A stretch of DNA of 64,000 nucleotides. It comes from Monodelphis domestica (taxonomy: Eukaryota; Chordata; Mammalia; Didelphimorphia; Didelphidae). This document shows positions 1 through 11,631 of this stretch, in pieces. Where the stretch lies: positions 349,638,416-349,702,415 of the forward strand of contig NC_077229.1 of NCBI RefSeq assembly GCF_027887165.1. Reading direction: 5' to 3'. The position numbers and the translations under genes are program-made. Below the pieces are notes generated by a model. The model saw only the letters and a list, made by a program, of their open reading frames with translations. It was not told where the DNA came from and ran no database searches. Numbering within the stretch: the first letter of the stretch is position 1; each line of letters opens with the position of its first letter.

Positions 1-498
1 CCTGGGGTTCAGAAAGGATACCTTTTGCAAGAATGCAAGACTCCAAAACTTAGCTTAAAAACAAAAAGAGAAATTTATTAATTTAGAAAGTAATGTTGAG
101 AATGGCCAGAAGGATAGCAAGGTGGAACAGCAAGATGGGGAGCAGTTCCTGGGAGGATAGCATGAATGGAAATGCTGTCCCCCAGATGACAACAGTTTTG
201 GGGATTTTATACTCTTTACAGCAGATGCTATGTCATGGTGTGGACTTGACTTAGAGTGGTAAGCCCTCAGGCATTTGGTGGGGTGGGGTGGTCATCTGAC
301 TGGGGTCTACCTGAAGGCATAAAGATTCATCTCTTTGTCCATCTTAAATCTAGAGGACAATTTAGGAGGATAAACATCTCAGGACCCTAAGGGGGTCATT
401 GGGTGTTTCTAAATTCAAAGTCACCAGGATGAAAGGGAGCTAGGGAGTTTCCCTGATGATAGTTTGCCTGAGTTTCTGGGGGTACCATGCCCATGTCA
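1..498 (-). mobile_element. LTR, family I copy 1 (cut by window edge)
   Basis: Same sequence as the copies at 679-1218, 2187-2703 and 3327-3873. Read on the minus strand it starts TGACATGGGCA near 498, has a TATA-like GTATAAAATCC, then AATAAA within CTAAATTAATAAATTTC, as in a retroviral LTR. The left part is missing because the window begins inside it. Confidence 0.7.
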
Positions 499-678
499 AT
501 TCCAATTCACATAGAATTCCTCCTGCATATGTCTCCACTTTCCCTGGACTTTTCACATTAGAAGGAGGAACCTAGACAGTTTACTGCTTCTTCCCAGAAC
601 TGAGGCAAAAGGAATAATACATCCTCAAGTAATTCAATGCAAAAACTCAATGCAGTTTGTATAATATCATGGTCCTCA

Positions 679-1218
679 TGTTATGGGGTTTGGATGTGTA
701 CCCCTGGGGTTCAGGAAGGATACCTTTTGCAAGAATGCAAGACTCCAAAAGTTGGCTGAAAAACAAAAAGAGAAATTTATTAATTTAGAAAGTAATGTTG
801 AGAATGGCCAGGAGGATAGCAAGGTGGAACAGCAAGATGGGGAGCAGTTCCTTGAGAGGACAGCATGAAAGGAAAGGCAGTTCCCCATGGGGACAGCATG
901 GGTGGAAAGGCTGTCACCCATAGGACATCAGTTCTGGGTTTTTTATACTCTTTAGATGCTATGTACTGGTGTGGACCTAGAGTATTAGTCCCTCAGGCAT
1001 TTGGTGGGGTGAGGTGGTCATCTGACTGGGGTCTGCCTGGAAGCATAAAGATTCATCTCTTTGTCCATCTTAAATCTAGAGGACTATCAAAGAGGATAAA
1101 CATCTCAGGACCCTAGGGGGTGGGGGTCCTTGGATGTTTCTAGGTTCTGCATCACAAGGATGCAAGGGAGCTAGGGAGTTTCCCTGATAATAGTTCTCCT
1201 GGGTTTCTGGGGGTACAG
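679..1218 (-). mobile_element. LTR, family I copy 2
   Basis: About 540 bp, very similar to copy 1. It begins TGTTATGGGG on the plus strand, which is the LTR 3' end CCCATAACA on the minus strand. The other end is lost after GGGGGTACAG. Small ORFs over it (for example 676-921) have no similarity to viral genes and are chance ORFs in the LTR. The 180 bp between copies 1 and 2 hold nothing I recognise. Confidence 0.7.
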
Positions 1219-1828
1219 CATATATACAATGTTTGGAAATCTTGGCTAGTCCTTATTGCAGCCTCTGCATACTACTTTGCTCATCCCCAGACCTTCTAAC
1301 ATTTCTTAACTTCTCCAATCAGAAACATGGGACTGAATATGTCTAATGGTTTAAAGTAAATACTTCATTATTTGAAACTAGTGGGGAAAGAGGGGCCAAG
1401 ATAAAAGTCCTATATTCGCTATATCTCCCTCCTTTTTATTTCAATAGACCATCTTTTATCTTTTCCTTATTTCTGTTTTACCTTATTCTGTCTTTTTAAC
1501 TTGAATGTTTCTTTGTACACATCCCAAAGTTTTTCCCCAATAAGGTTGTCTTTGGTACTGAAGCATCATGGGATATCATTTTGACCAATTTCCTGAGAAG
1601 TATGCCTCCTCATTCCTCAAGAGTAATAGTCAACTATTAAAACCTGAGAGGAACAGAATAACTATTCCCCTGAAAACCAGAGATTTACAGTGTTATACCT
1701 GATAGCTCTAAAACCAGAGAGCCTACAGGGTGCTCAGAAAATTTGTTTCTTTAAAAGAGCAGGAAAAAAAGCCATGTGCAGGGGTTGGAATAGAACCAAG
1801 TCTGGGGAGAAGGTTACAGATTTGTCAG
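1219..1828. other. No gene; unassigned, possibly retroviral leader or old repeat
   Basis: AT-rich unique-looking sequence with no open frame of note. It lies between an LTR and an LTR start and could be retroviral internal sequence, but I see no gag, pol or env motif. Confidence 0.3.
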
Positions 1829-2186
1829 TTTGGAATCTGGAGACCCCAAGTTTGTTCCCCCAGAGAATTCACTTCAAGGGAGATCTCAGATTTAGTCATT
1901 TCAGAGTGAATAATACACCTTTAGGTAGTAAATGGCCCTAGCTGGGTGGAACTAGCAGACCTAATCAGATGTTAAGTACCCTTTTGTCCTGTAGTTTCTC
2001 TCATTGTATCAAGGTCCTTTCCTTGATAGCCTGGCCCTTGGCTGGTTGCTTTTTTTTTTTATCCATTGTAAAGCATCAGCCTCTCCCTGATAATCCTGTC
2101 TTAGGTGTCCCCTTTTCTTGTAGCCATGGTAATGTCAATCAATCATACTTCTCTGTCCTAGGTTCCCCAAATTCTTTTGTTCCAGA
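1829..2186 (+). mobile_element. LTR, family H, 5' half (split by a nested LTR)
   Basis: Aligns with the family H LTR at 10522-10991 (shared GACCCCAAGTTTG start region, GTTAAGTACCC, CTCATTGTATCAAGG, TCTTGTAGCC). The match resumes after the nested family I LTR, at 2704-2875. The TATA region is where the nested LTR interrupts. Confidence 0.55.
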
Positions 2187-2703
2187 TGACATGGGCACTG
2201 TACCCCCAGAAACCCAGGCCAACTATTATCAGGGAAACTCCATTGCCCTTGCATCCTTGTGACTCTTAACCTAGAAACACCCAAGGACCCCACCCAGGGT
2301 CCTGAGATGTTTACCCTCTTTTGTCCTCTAGATTTAAGGTGGACAAAGAAATGAATCTTTATGCCTCCAGGCAGACTCCAATCAGATGACCACCCCACCC
2401 CACCAAATGCCTGAGGGAATAACACTCACTCAGGTCTTGTCCACACCAGGACATAGCATCTAAAGAGTGTATAATCCCCAGAACTGATGTCCTCTGGGGG
2501 ACAGCCTCTCCATCCATGCTGTCCCCATGGAGGAACAGCCTTTCCTTTCATGTTGTCCTCCCAAGGAACTGCCCCCCATCTTGCTGTTCTACCTTGCTAT
2601 CCTCCTGGCCACTCTCAACATTACTTTCTAAATTTGGAGTCATTGCATGCTTGCAAAAGGTATCCTTCCCAAACCCCAAAAGGTATCCTTCCTGCCCACA
2701 ACA
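2187..2703 (+). mobile_element. LTR, family I copy 3, nested in family H LTR
   Basis: 517 bp, the reverse orientation of copies 1, 2 and 4. It starts TGACATGGGCACTGTACC and ends CCCACAACA, giving the TG...CA ends of an LTR. The flanking 5-mers (CCAGA, TTGGG) do not form a target-site duplication, so the insertion is old or rearranged. Family H sequence flanks both sides. Confidence 0.65.
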
Positions 2704-2875
2704 TTGGGAGCCATCATCAAGCTCTGTGATCCTCCCAGGGATACCATCCCAGACTCCCAGGGTGTAGGCCCTGTAAAGTTTTTGGTGCTGGGCTCTGTGT
2801 AGCAGCCAAATATTGGACTTATCCTTTTCCTGATTGAAGACTTGGTTTTTCTGACTACCTAAGTAGTTCTGCGTT
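2704..2875 (+). mobile_element. LTR, family H, 3' half
   Basis: Continues the family H LTR beyond the nested copy: GACTCCCAGG, then GTAGCAGCCAAATATTGGACTTATCC, aligning with the stretch around 10865-10960 of the intact family H copy. Confidence 0.5.
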
Positions 2876-3321
2876 TTTTCCAAGTTTAAAGATTCTCTAG
2901 TATTCTAAGAGGGGAGTAAGTCTCTGAGATTGGACAATAAGGGAGAAACTTCTGCCTAGCGACAGGAACTGTTCAGCAACAGCATTTTGGAAAGTCCTAA
3001 ACATACCTTTGATAAAAATGGAAGAGACAACATTGGAGTTATATACAAGAGCTCAGGGACCACTCTGGGTTGGACTGAACCTTTCTTGTGCGGGAACAGT
3101 TGCAGGGTTACTTCCAGGGCATGCATCATTTATCAAATTAATCTGAATGTTCTTCATCAAGATCTAGAAGTTAAGGCAATAACCCAGGGCAATCAGAAAG
3201 AGGCATACACATACATGTTAGGATCTGAATCATTCACAAGAGATACATGGCAGACCACAACTTGAGATTCCTAGTATTTTATTAGGATACTGATAAATTT
3301 TTATTTATAATATTTGCTATA
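2876..3321. other. No gene; unassigned sequence between LTRs
   Basis: No recognisable repeat or gene. An open frame at 2987-3265 has no features of a real protein. Confidence 0.3.
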
Positions 3322-3326
3322 TTATA

Positions 3327-3873
3327 TGTTATGGGTGTGGAAAGGATACCCTTTTGGGTTCGGGAAGGATACCCTTTGCAAGAATGCAAAACTCCAAACT
3401 TAGCTTAAAAACAAAAAGAAATTTATTCATTTAGAAAGTAATGTTGAGAGTGGCCAGGAGGATAGCAAGGTGGAACAGTAAGATGGGGAGCAGTTCCCTG
3501 GGAGGACAGCATGAAAGGAAAGGCTGTTCCTCCATGGGGACAGCATGGATGGAGAGGCTGTCCCCCAGATTATCAATTCTGGGGATTATATACTCTTTAG
3601 ATGCTATGTCCTGGTGTGGATGTGACCAGAATGTTAGTCCCTCAGGCATTTGGTGGGGTGAGGTGGTCATCTGACTGGGGTCTGCCGGGAGGCATAAAAG
3701 ATTCATCTCTTTGTCCACCTTAAATCTAGAGGACAATCAAGGAGGATAAATATCTCAGGACCCTAGGGGGGTCATTAGGTGTTTCTAAGTTCAGAGTCAC
3801 AAGGATGCAAGGGCAAAGGAGTTTTCCCTGATAATAGTTGGCCTGGGTTTCTGGGGGTACAGTGCCCATGTCA
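3327..3873 (-). mobile_element. Solo LTR, family I copy 4, complete with TSD
   Basis: 547 bp with ends TGTTATGGG and CCCATGTCA on the plus strand, flanked by the 5-bp duplication TTATA (3322-3326 and 3874-3878). Minus-strand landmarks: TATA-like GTATATAATCC near 3588 and AATAAATTTC near 3420. A 5-bp duplication is typical of ERVL and some other retroviral classes. This copy defines the ends of the family. Confidence 0.75.
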
Positions 3874-3878
3874 TTATA

Positions 3879-5277
3879 CAGTCTGCTATTGTATTGTAGG
3901 GTGAAATGATATAAGCATAATTAAGATGAACATACCCCTTTAGGAAATGGACACTAGGATACTGGAGTTCCTTGGAGAAGGAAGGCAGGAAGTTCAACCT
4001 GGGGGAACTGACAGTGAAATTACCTGATCTCAATCAATTTTGGAAAGAAATTGAACTGAGTAATCAAGTAGTGAAAATAAAAAATAAGGGGAAAGACTAC
4101 TAGAGTTAGGCAGGGTATAATTGGTGTTCTATGGGGCAATGCATAATGAGTGAGATTAATAGTTATTTATATGTGTGATATCAATCTGCAATAAAGGGAA
4201 TTACCAAAGTTAATAAGAAGAGTCTTTTACTGAGCTAGGGAATTACAATTACAATCAAGGACAACACAGACACATAGCACCAAAATGCAGGAGTACCCAG
4301 GAGAAGAAGAGGAGGTAGGGTTTAAATACATTTCAATAGGGAGATAGTCTCAAGAGAAGCACAGCCTGGCAAAATTGCTACATAAATTGTTCTGTATGTC
4401 AAAAGTCTATAGAGAAGGGTGGGTTCTGGTCTGAGTCTTGGGTTCCAGGGGCAGCATGAGGAGTTCCCAGAGATATGCCAAGACTGACTCCAATCACTTT
4501 GAATCTATGGGGTTAAGAGTGAGGTATCCCCATCTGATGACTTCATTAAACACCAGCTTAGAAGATGGCTCTCACAATGGTCCAGGGGAGCTCTTATCCA
4601 TAGGAATATAATTTCTGGTCATTTATTTTTGCAAGAAATTGTGGCTTTTGTTAGATTTTTATCAAAACCATGGAGAACTTTTTTTCTCAATCATTTCTGT
4701 GGTTCTTTAGAATATTTTCTAATCATGAACCACCCTATTGTGTTCTGAATGGGGCCACTTAAACCCAAATTGCCTGAGGTTTTTATGAGTTGGCCAATAA
4801 AAGCTCTAGCTTTCTAGCCTATAAAGTCCATTGTTTTTATTTTGTTTATACTCCAGCTGACCTGGAATAATTGTAAATAGGAATTGTTTTCTACTAACAT
4901 TCTGGTTTATATTTTGTGTTTTTAAGCTAACTTTTATGTGTGTGTGAGACACAGAGAGATACACAGAAACAGTGAGAGAGAAAAACTTGTTGGAAAGATT
5001 TTTTTTCCTTCTAGAATGATTTTTTGTAGAGATGGCTATCTCCTGTCTCAACCTAGCCCTTAGAAATGGAAGGCTTAGGGATTTTTTTAGTTTTGTTTTA
5101 GAAGCAAGATTTTGTCTTCCCATTCTGGAAAACACTTTTCACTTAAGTCTTTTTCTTCTCTTTTTCTTTATGTGAAATAGAATTTTTTTGAAGCCAGACA
5201 ATTTTGTTTCTTCCTGGTTATATCCTGGAATTTTTTAAATGTAGTTTTGTTGGGGGGGGGAGGGGGAAGCTTGAGGT
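3879..5277. other. No gene; unassigned, LTR-like in part
   Basis: 1.4 kb with no open frame of interest. CAATAAAAGCTCTAGC near 4795 followed by CCTATAAAG looks like old LTR sequence. A run of G at about 5250-5265 precedes the next LTR fragment. I cannot name the element. Confidence 0.3.
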
Positions 5278-5389
5278 GAACCCCTGGGTTCAGGACAGGT
5301 ACCCTTTGCAAGAATGCAAGAATGCAAAACTCCAAAACTTAGCTTAGAAGTAAAAAGAGAAATTTATTAATTTGGTAGTAATGTTGGAA
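5278..5389 (-). mobile_element. LTR fragment, family I copy 5
   Basis: Only the terminal 110 bp of family I (the part from CCCCTGGGTTCAGG through AGAAATTTATTAATTTGG) remains, with an internal duplication of AAGAATGC. It joins directly to family H sequence. Confidence 0.6.
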
Positions 5390-5740
5390 GTTCTAGAATG
5401 TCAACTTGAAATCTAAAGACCCCAATTTTGTCCCTGTCCCCTGAGGACTCACTCTGAAGAAAGTCCCAGATTCACCCATTTCAGGCTAAACAAAAGACCT
5501 TAAAATACTTGAAGATTCCAGCTTAAGTGGGGCTTGCAGACCTAATCAAATGTTAAGTACCCCTTTGTCCTAGTAGTTTTTCCCATTGTATCAAAGCCCT
5601 CTACCCTGGTTTGGTTACAATGGATACAAAAGGGAAAGATCCAGCTGAGATCTAGGTTCCTGCTTTCTGTTTGATATGAAACATTTCTAGGGTTTGGGTT
5701 CTAGGGTTGTCCAAAGGAAACCTGGGGTACCATGCCAGAA
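5390..5740 (+). mobile_element. LTR fragment, family H
   Basis: Shares GACCCCAATTTTGTCCC, AAGTCCCAGATTCACCC, AATGTTAAGTACCCC and CCCATTGTATCAAAG with the copies at 1829 and 10522. The promoter half is missing. Confidence 0.5.
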
Positions 5741-5924
5741 ATAGTACTTTCAAACTCTAAATTTTTTTTTTTAAGTTTAGGAAGTCTGCTTGGGTATAAA
5801 ATGCAGTTCCTTTTTAATCTTTTCAGTGGGACACCTTTAAGCTTAGCTGTAAATTGTTTCTCCCACAGCTGTGTTCATCATACTTAAAGCTTTTTAAAAA
5901 TATTTTTAATATATTATCATGTAT

Positions 5925-6085
5925 TATATTTGTTTATATGCCTTAGTTTTCCTCATTAGATTATAAGCTCCTTTAGGTTGGGAATCATGTCTTATTAATC
6001 TTTATATACCCCAAACTCAGTACCTAAGACAACATATTCCATATCTTAGATGCTTAATAAATGTTTGTTGAGTAAATGAATGAAA
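5925..6085 (+). mobile_element. LINE-2 3' end fragment
   Basis: The text TAGATTATAAGCTCCTTTAG, then TACCTAAGACA, TGCTTAATAAATGTTTGTTG and TGAATGAATG matches the familiar 3' end of L2 elements in its usual order. The 180 bp before it show nothing recognisable. Confidence 0.7.
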
Positions 6086-6289
6086 AAAGAAATTTGGTTC
6101 TTGATTCCTCTAGATAACATTCTAAAACTTTCTAGGGAATTGAATTTAGGATTTCTCATTAGAAGTGTTAATTTGTTTTGTCTGTGATCTAAGTTCAGTC
6201 TATTGTCTTATTAGCAAGAGGTCTATCCAAAAGTTAAAAGAAAGGCAAAAAAAACCTATTACCCCTGGGTGACATTTATATTGTATATA

Positions 6290-6800
6290 GTAATAGTAGT
6301 AGTAGTCTCTTGGTAACCGAGGATGAGGATGACGATTGTCTTTGTGCACTTTCATCTGTGATGTAGAGGAGTGTGCACAAAAAACACTTGTGCGTGAAGT
6401 AGATTTAAGTGGAAAAGTCAATGCACAGAGACAGTCCCACTCTCTCGGCATTGGAAGCCTCGGTCCATTGGCATGAAAAATCGTTACACCTGGCGACTTC
6501 CTCAACTGCATTGGATGGCCATGTTGTCCTTTGTGCTCCAACATGCCCATAGCACTCCACAATGCTTTGCTGCGTCGCCCTCTCAGCCGTTGAACCTTCT
6601 TGTTGGTTTCTTCCACCTGTTCAGCTGAAGCAGTCTTCACATGCTGGGTGAGCAAAGCCCTGGTTCACCAGGGGACGACGACCCAATGGCTACCCTCACA
6701 AGGTTTAGCCAGCCTGTCGAAGCCATTGCCCAGGGTGTGGCCACTGTCGCATGCTAGCAGCTACTAAGAGCCACAAGTGAGAGCTGGGTGTCAGGTGAGG
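6290..6800. repeat. CpG-retaining block, unclassified repeat or unique element
   Basis: About 500 bp much richer in GC and CpG than its surroundings (CCTCGG, GGCGAC, GCGTCGCC, GACGACGACC, GTCGCATG), starting after a short TAG trinucleotide run. A minus-strand frame of 151 codons (6655-6200) crosses it but runs on into the TAG repeat and flanking DNA and has no known domain. No terminal repeats were found by eye. It could be a young repeat, a processed gene remnant or a regulatory CpG cluster; I do not recognise it. Confidence 0.4.
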
Positions 6801-7129
6801 ATCAGAGGTTGTATATAGTAGTATGCTGGTAAATATTTAACAACTAGCTCTCTAGGGGAAAAATTTATATTGAACACTATACCTTTAGGTTTAATCTACT
6901 GTAATGGTTGAAGGAATTTTAGACAATTGAAGAGGTACGGGGATAAGGAAGGTTTTGTAACAGGGAATGGAGGAGTTGAAGGGATAGAGGGAATATGGAT
7001 GCTGGTGAGGTAAAAGGAGAGAGATACCTCCTGCTGAGATGCTGTCTTTGAAAAATGGGGTTCCCAAGAAATGGGCCAACTATGATAGCTTAAAGGAATG
7101 TCTTCTCTATTGATTGATGTTGAAGATAC
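6801..7129. other. No gene; unassigned
   Basis: AT-rich then purine-rich sequence. The short open frames on the minus strand (6891-7180) lack any protein-like feature. Confidence 0.3.
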
Positions 7130-7699
7130 CCCTGGGCAGGTAAGCACAGACCCCCCAAGGGACAAGCCTCTCCCAACCAAGGTCGCTCAGCAAGGGTGTG
7201 ATAAGGACCAGTTGTGTTTGAATGGCTATCCTTAGGTTCAGCTCCCTCTATGTTACCCTGAAATGATAGTCCTCCTCTTATCTGACTACAAGTTACTTAA
7301 CCCAAGATGAATGTAATAACAAGTTTGGATTGGGAAGTTATCAGGGTAGAGGGAAGAGAGGTTCCCTATACTTTTCCACAGATTGGGTTTGAGTCTCTCT
7401 CAACTTTTGAGCTGAGGCCAGGCCTCTCAGGCTGGTGGAGGGTTTCTTTTATTCCTGTCTATGCTAATCTATGCTAGCTTTCTTAAGTTCAAAGTCTTAG
7501 CAGTATATAGCAAGAGGAAGAAAAGGTTCTGACTTTCAGAGCTGGTTGGGCCTGTCTCTTTCCTCTCTCACTCTCTTTTCCATATGGAAGGCTGGTGAGC
7601 TCTCTTGGTTTCTCTAGCCTTTTACTTTCCCTTTGCTTCAAGTTAAATATTATTAAATATAATACTGGGAGTATTAAATGTTAATTTTTAAAATTTACA
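7130..7699 (+). mobile_element. LTR-like element, family K
   Basis: The 3' end (ATTATTAAATATAATACTGGG ... AAATTTACA) matches the ends of the LTRs at 46265-46588 and 52929-53259. The body has retroviral LTR traits: CT-rich stretch, GCTGGTGAGCTCTC, late AT-rich part. The left boundary is a guess. Confidence 0.4.
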
Positions 7700-8934
7700 A
7701 CTTTTTGACCTAGCAAGATTGCCTGCAAAGCTAGATATGCCTATCTAGTGATCAGTATTTGGCCATATGTACAGGAAAGGAAATACAAAGAAGAAAAAAC
7801 AGTGAGGGGCTGAGTCAAGCTCACTTTGTAAGCTCTTCTGCTCTAATTGCCTCATGGGACCACTCACCATATTGCTGGTGGGAGAAGGGCACCAGTCCAG
7901 TCTCGGCCTCCAAGAAGAGATTTATAGGGAGAAGAGAATATTTGGTTTGGAAGCAGAGTCACTTTAAAGTGTCTATTGAAGACTTGACTCTTCCATGTCT
8001 TAAAAAGAGGATAACTTACCTATCCCCAAATTTGAGACACTCCTGGTCCACTGGAAGCAGGCAGCTTGTTTGAGTCTTGAAGCATACAGGGGAGCTCTGC
8101 ACTTTCTCTATGTATCCCCACCTCTTTGACTAAAGAAAATAATTTAGTCATTTGAAATAAAAACAGAATTCTTTGGAATAATGAGTAAATAAATATGTTT
8201 CCCCTGTTTAAAAAGTTGTCTCCATCAATAAAACTGAGAAATCTTTATGCTACTTAAAGACAAGGTCTTTGGTAGCAAGAACACAAGAAGCTCAGGGTGT
8301 GCCTACATAGGCAAAATGAATTGTAATATTGATGGAAATTATTTGAGTTAATTAAAACCTCCTATGCCCCCAAACAAAGCAAACTTCTCCCAAAAAACCC
8401 AATACCAATTAAGAAAAAAGGGACTTTTGGTCCAGTTTATCTAGTGGATATTAGAATTGTTCAGTGAAACCTTTAAGTCAAGGGCCAGACTCAGGTCCAG
8501 CCTCCCAATCCTTCTGGGCTTGTGCAGTCTTAGGGAACAAATGTTCTTTCAAGATCATCTCAATTACTTTTAGAGAAAACCTCAGACTGGGAAAAAGGCA
8601 ACTCATTAAGTAGTTTTTTTTAAATAAATACAATATGCTAAACAATCAGAATTGACAAGAATATTATCATCCTCTATTGCATTTTTGATAGCATATAAGG
8701 TCCCTGAAAGGGAGTTAAGAATGGGCTCCCTATAGGGGACTCTACTGAAAAAGAGAAGAAAAAAAATGGAAATTGACTAAAGGAGAAATCTGTTGGTGGC
8801 ATATACACCAGGGAAACCAATTCATAAGAATTTTTCTCAGTTCTTTTTTCAGAAACAATAGAAATGTCTGAATTTAGTTTCTGTTTTGCTTTGCCAATCT
8901 TAAATGATCAGAGTTCATCCAAAGGATGTAAAGA
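7700..8934. other. No gene; possible retroviral internal sequence
   Basis: The 104-codon frame at 7759-8073 has no recognisable domain. The sequence follows an LTR-like end, so decayed proviral internal sequence is possible, but no reverse transcriptase, protease or gag motif is visible in any frame. Confidence 0.25.
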
Positions 8935-9010
8935 AAGGAGGGAGGGAAAGAAGGAAGGAGAGAAAGGAGAAAGGGAAAGAAGGAAGAAATAGAAAGAAAA
9001 ATATGTATAT
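8935..9010 (+). repeat. GA-rich low-complexity tract
   Basis: Purine-only stretch built from GGGA, AAGG and GAAA units. Confidence 0.85.
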
Positions 9011-9659
9011 GTGAGAAGGGTGGGGAGAGAAGGGGAGTATGAATTAGCAAGGTTCAAATTCTGAATTCTAAAAGTTTTGCCTCAGTAGTGATTTTGTTAA
9101 TCTTAGGAAAACGTTACAAAATACCATAGATTCAATAACAGCTCCTCAAGAGGCTTGCAGTGTCCTTTAGAAATGTCAACTTGACCACTATCTGCCTGTA
9201 GACTGATTTTGCTGGTTTTTGTTCTTTTCAGAAATTCACACTTTTTTCTTCCTTCTGTGACTTCCCTAGCTTTTGGCTTTGTATATTAAAAAAAAAGGTA
9301 AATGTTCTATATTCAAAGTTCTCTGTACATCTTGGATATTGAGGAAAGTTTATTTATGAAACTATAAATATATACTTCAAATTAACTATAAAACTAGAAA
9401 TGGATATTTATAATATGAAACAATTTTCAAATTTCTAGAATAAAAGTTTTTAGATATAATTTTATCATCAGGTCAAAATAATGTTCAAATTTGCCTAACT
9501 CATGGTTAGTAAGGTACTTTATCTTAAATTTTTATTAAATATACATCATATTTTAAATATATTTTTTTCTATTTTCTACACTAATCATTTGGAAGATAAT
9601 ACATCTTTCCTCTCTCTACTGAGATGGATAGATAAATGAAGTCAATCTGGAAAAATATA
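9011..9659. other. No gene; AT-rich, nothing recognised
   Basis: Unique-looking AT-rich sequence without open frames. Confidence 0.3.
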
Positions 9660-10156
9660 GAACTACCAAAGCTGTTATAAAGAACAAGTCTATAATCAGG
9701 TCAGGGGAGACAGTGGTCTTATGGCCACCACTCAGAGTCATGTGCACATACAACAGTACCACACCAAGCTAAGCTAACCTCTTGGACTTTAAAATATATC
9801 ACAAATGGGATATTTACATCATGGGAATTTCCATCAAACTAAAGAACCCAGGGGTCTTATATACACTTTAGGGAGTATACAAAGGGAAGGACAGCTAACC
9901 ATTTGCTCAGGAGCTTAGAAAAGAGGTTGTAGCCTAAGGCTAGAACATCTGGAAGAGGTCCAAATACAAATAACAGAAATCAAGAAACCAAAAAGAAGAC
10001 ATAAGACTTGAGTGTCTTTACCACTCCTATTCAGTGTACTTAATGGGTACTTGATGGCTTATTGTTCAGTCTGGGATTAGGATCAGACTGGGAGTTCCTT
10101 GAAGGCAAGTTTCCTTGGGCAAAGGTAAATTTGAAGTTTCAAAAAACAAAGTGTCA
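9660..10156 (-). mobile_element. LTR-like repeat, family J, copy 1
   Basis: Aligns end to end with 12975-13430: shared AAAGAAC(CC/TT)GGGG, TTTATACTTTA-like block, AAGAGGTTGTAGC, ATCTGGAAGA, GGGTACTTGATGGC and the end AAACAAAGTGTCA. On the minus strand it begins TGACAC, as an LTR would. No target-site duplication was found. Confidence 0.55.
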
Positions 10157-10160
10157 GTAG

Positions 10161-10181
10161 ATAGATAGACAGACAGACAGA
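10161..10181 (+). repeat. GATA/GACA tetranucleotide microsatellite
   Basis: Two GATA units followed by four GACA units right after the family J element. Confidence 0.85.
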
Positions 10182-10521
10182 CTGCCTTTGTTTACTGAAT
10201 ATGAGGTTTTTTTAATTAGGTGAAAGAGTCTAAAGAGTGCAATTAGCAAACAATACCAAATATATTAGGTGAGGCTATAAGTCATAATGTGTTACTGTCT
10301 GAAGCCTTGATATGAATAGTGAAATTATTATTCTGCACATTTGAGACATTTCTTATATTTCTGATTTGTTTCTCTAAATATGTACATTTACAGATATAGA
10401 AAGATACCTGTACGTTGTGGTAAGTATTGCACCTACTGGTCAGAACTCTGCTACCATGCTTCCTGAGAACCACTGTAGAAAATCAGAGATGAAATAAAGT
10501 ATGATTGATGTCAATTATTTT
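10182..10521. other. No gene; nothing recognised
   Basis: AT-rich sequence. The minus-strand frame 10282-10473 looks like chance. Confidence 0.3.
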
Positions 10522-10991
10522 TGTGGAAGCCCCAAGTTTGCCTCTGTCCCTTGGGAACTTGCCTTAGCGAAGTCCCAGACTGACCTTATTTTAGACTGAA
10601 CAGTGGACCACCAAGCATTAAGTATCCTGAATAGGAGTAATAGAAATACTCAAATCTCCATCACCCTTTTTGTCTTAGAAGTTTCTCCCATTGTATCTTA
10701 GGCCACTTCCTGGTACTCCAGCTTCTGATTATAGCCTGTTTCCCAGGCCTGCTTGTAACCAGTCAATATGTGTGTTTCCTGCCCTTCATTCCCCCAAAGG
10801 TATATAAGACTCCAAGTTTTTAGCTCAGTGGAAAATCTCTTTTGGCAGAGTATTTTCCCAGAGACATTATTCCCAGAGTTCCAGAGCTTTGAGTCTATGT
10901 ATTATCCAGCACCTGACTTGATGTAGTAGCTGAATCCGAGCATTGTCTTCCTAATTAAACACTTATTCTTGTGAATTTTATATTTACTACA
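10522..10991 (+). mobile_element. LTR, family H, most complete copy
   Basis: 470 bp from TGTGGAAGCCCC to TTTACTACA. A clear promoter, AGGTATATAAGACTCC near 10800, and a poly(A)-type signal CTAATTAAACAC near 10955 sit in the right order for U3-R-U5. No target-site duplication was found. Confidence 0.6.
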
Positions 10992-11039
10992 CCCTGCTTA
11001 GTCTTTAGAATTTTAGCAAGCAGGAACTTAAGGATTGAA

Positions 11040-11574
11040 TGTGGGGGAGGAAGGTCTATGACCCGCATGTGCTAGCAAGTGATAAATCAGAAACAACTGA
11101 CTGACCCCCTGGGCTGTCCAAAGTCAAGTTTAAGCCACCATTGGTACATGTGAGACACAGGAAGTGATGTAAAGAACTGCCTTTATATTTCTCATCACTT
11201 TCTGTGAGAGGGACTTTGGTGGTGGAACTTGATTTGGAGGAGCTAGAGCGTGAGATCTCAGACTGCTTCCCTTAGATGACCACGTGGTGAGTGACAAGGC
11301 TGACTCCCCTTTTACTTGGCCTTCTGAAGGCAACAGTCTCTGGGAAGGTCCCTTGGTTGAGGCCTCTGAACTCCCCCTGGCTCAGACCAGGCCAGAGCAG
11401 ATCTTCTTCCCGTTTCCCTCTCTCTCTCTCATTCTTAATTTCTTCCTTCTACTGTAAATAAACCACCATAAAATTCCATTCTGACTTGAATATTTCACTG
11501 GGATTTAGAATTTAAATCGCTGGTGACCACTAAAAAATATATTCAGTCTCAACCCTAAAATTTTAACCTTAACA
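11040..11574 (+). mobile_element. LTR, gamma-type family E (plus orientation)
   Basis: About 535 bp from TGTGGGGGAGG to CCTTAACA. A related copy in opposite orientation lies at 12037-12537. Landmarks: TTTATATTTC near 11182, a splice-donor-like CGTGGTGAGTGAC (GTGAGT at 11287-11292), and AATAAACC near 11457, followed by the GGTGACCAC block shared with the LTRs at 13555, 43758 and 62903. Confidence 0.65.
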
Positions 11575-11631
11575 GTCTTTCTAACTACTTTAGTGGTTCT
11601 GTGTTTTTCAAGGTTGACAGTTGGATAATAA

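Noticed and set aside
676..921. Open frames over the family I LTRs (also 2548-2883, 3431-3736)
   Set aside because: The same frames recur because the LTR recurs; no viral or cellular domain; they shift or break between copies.
6200..6655. 151-codon minus-strand frame
   Set aside because: Runs through a TAG trinucleotide repeat (read as poly-Tyr) and different sequence types; no domain. Kept only as part of the CpG block.
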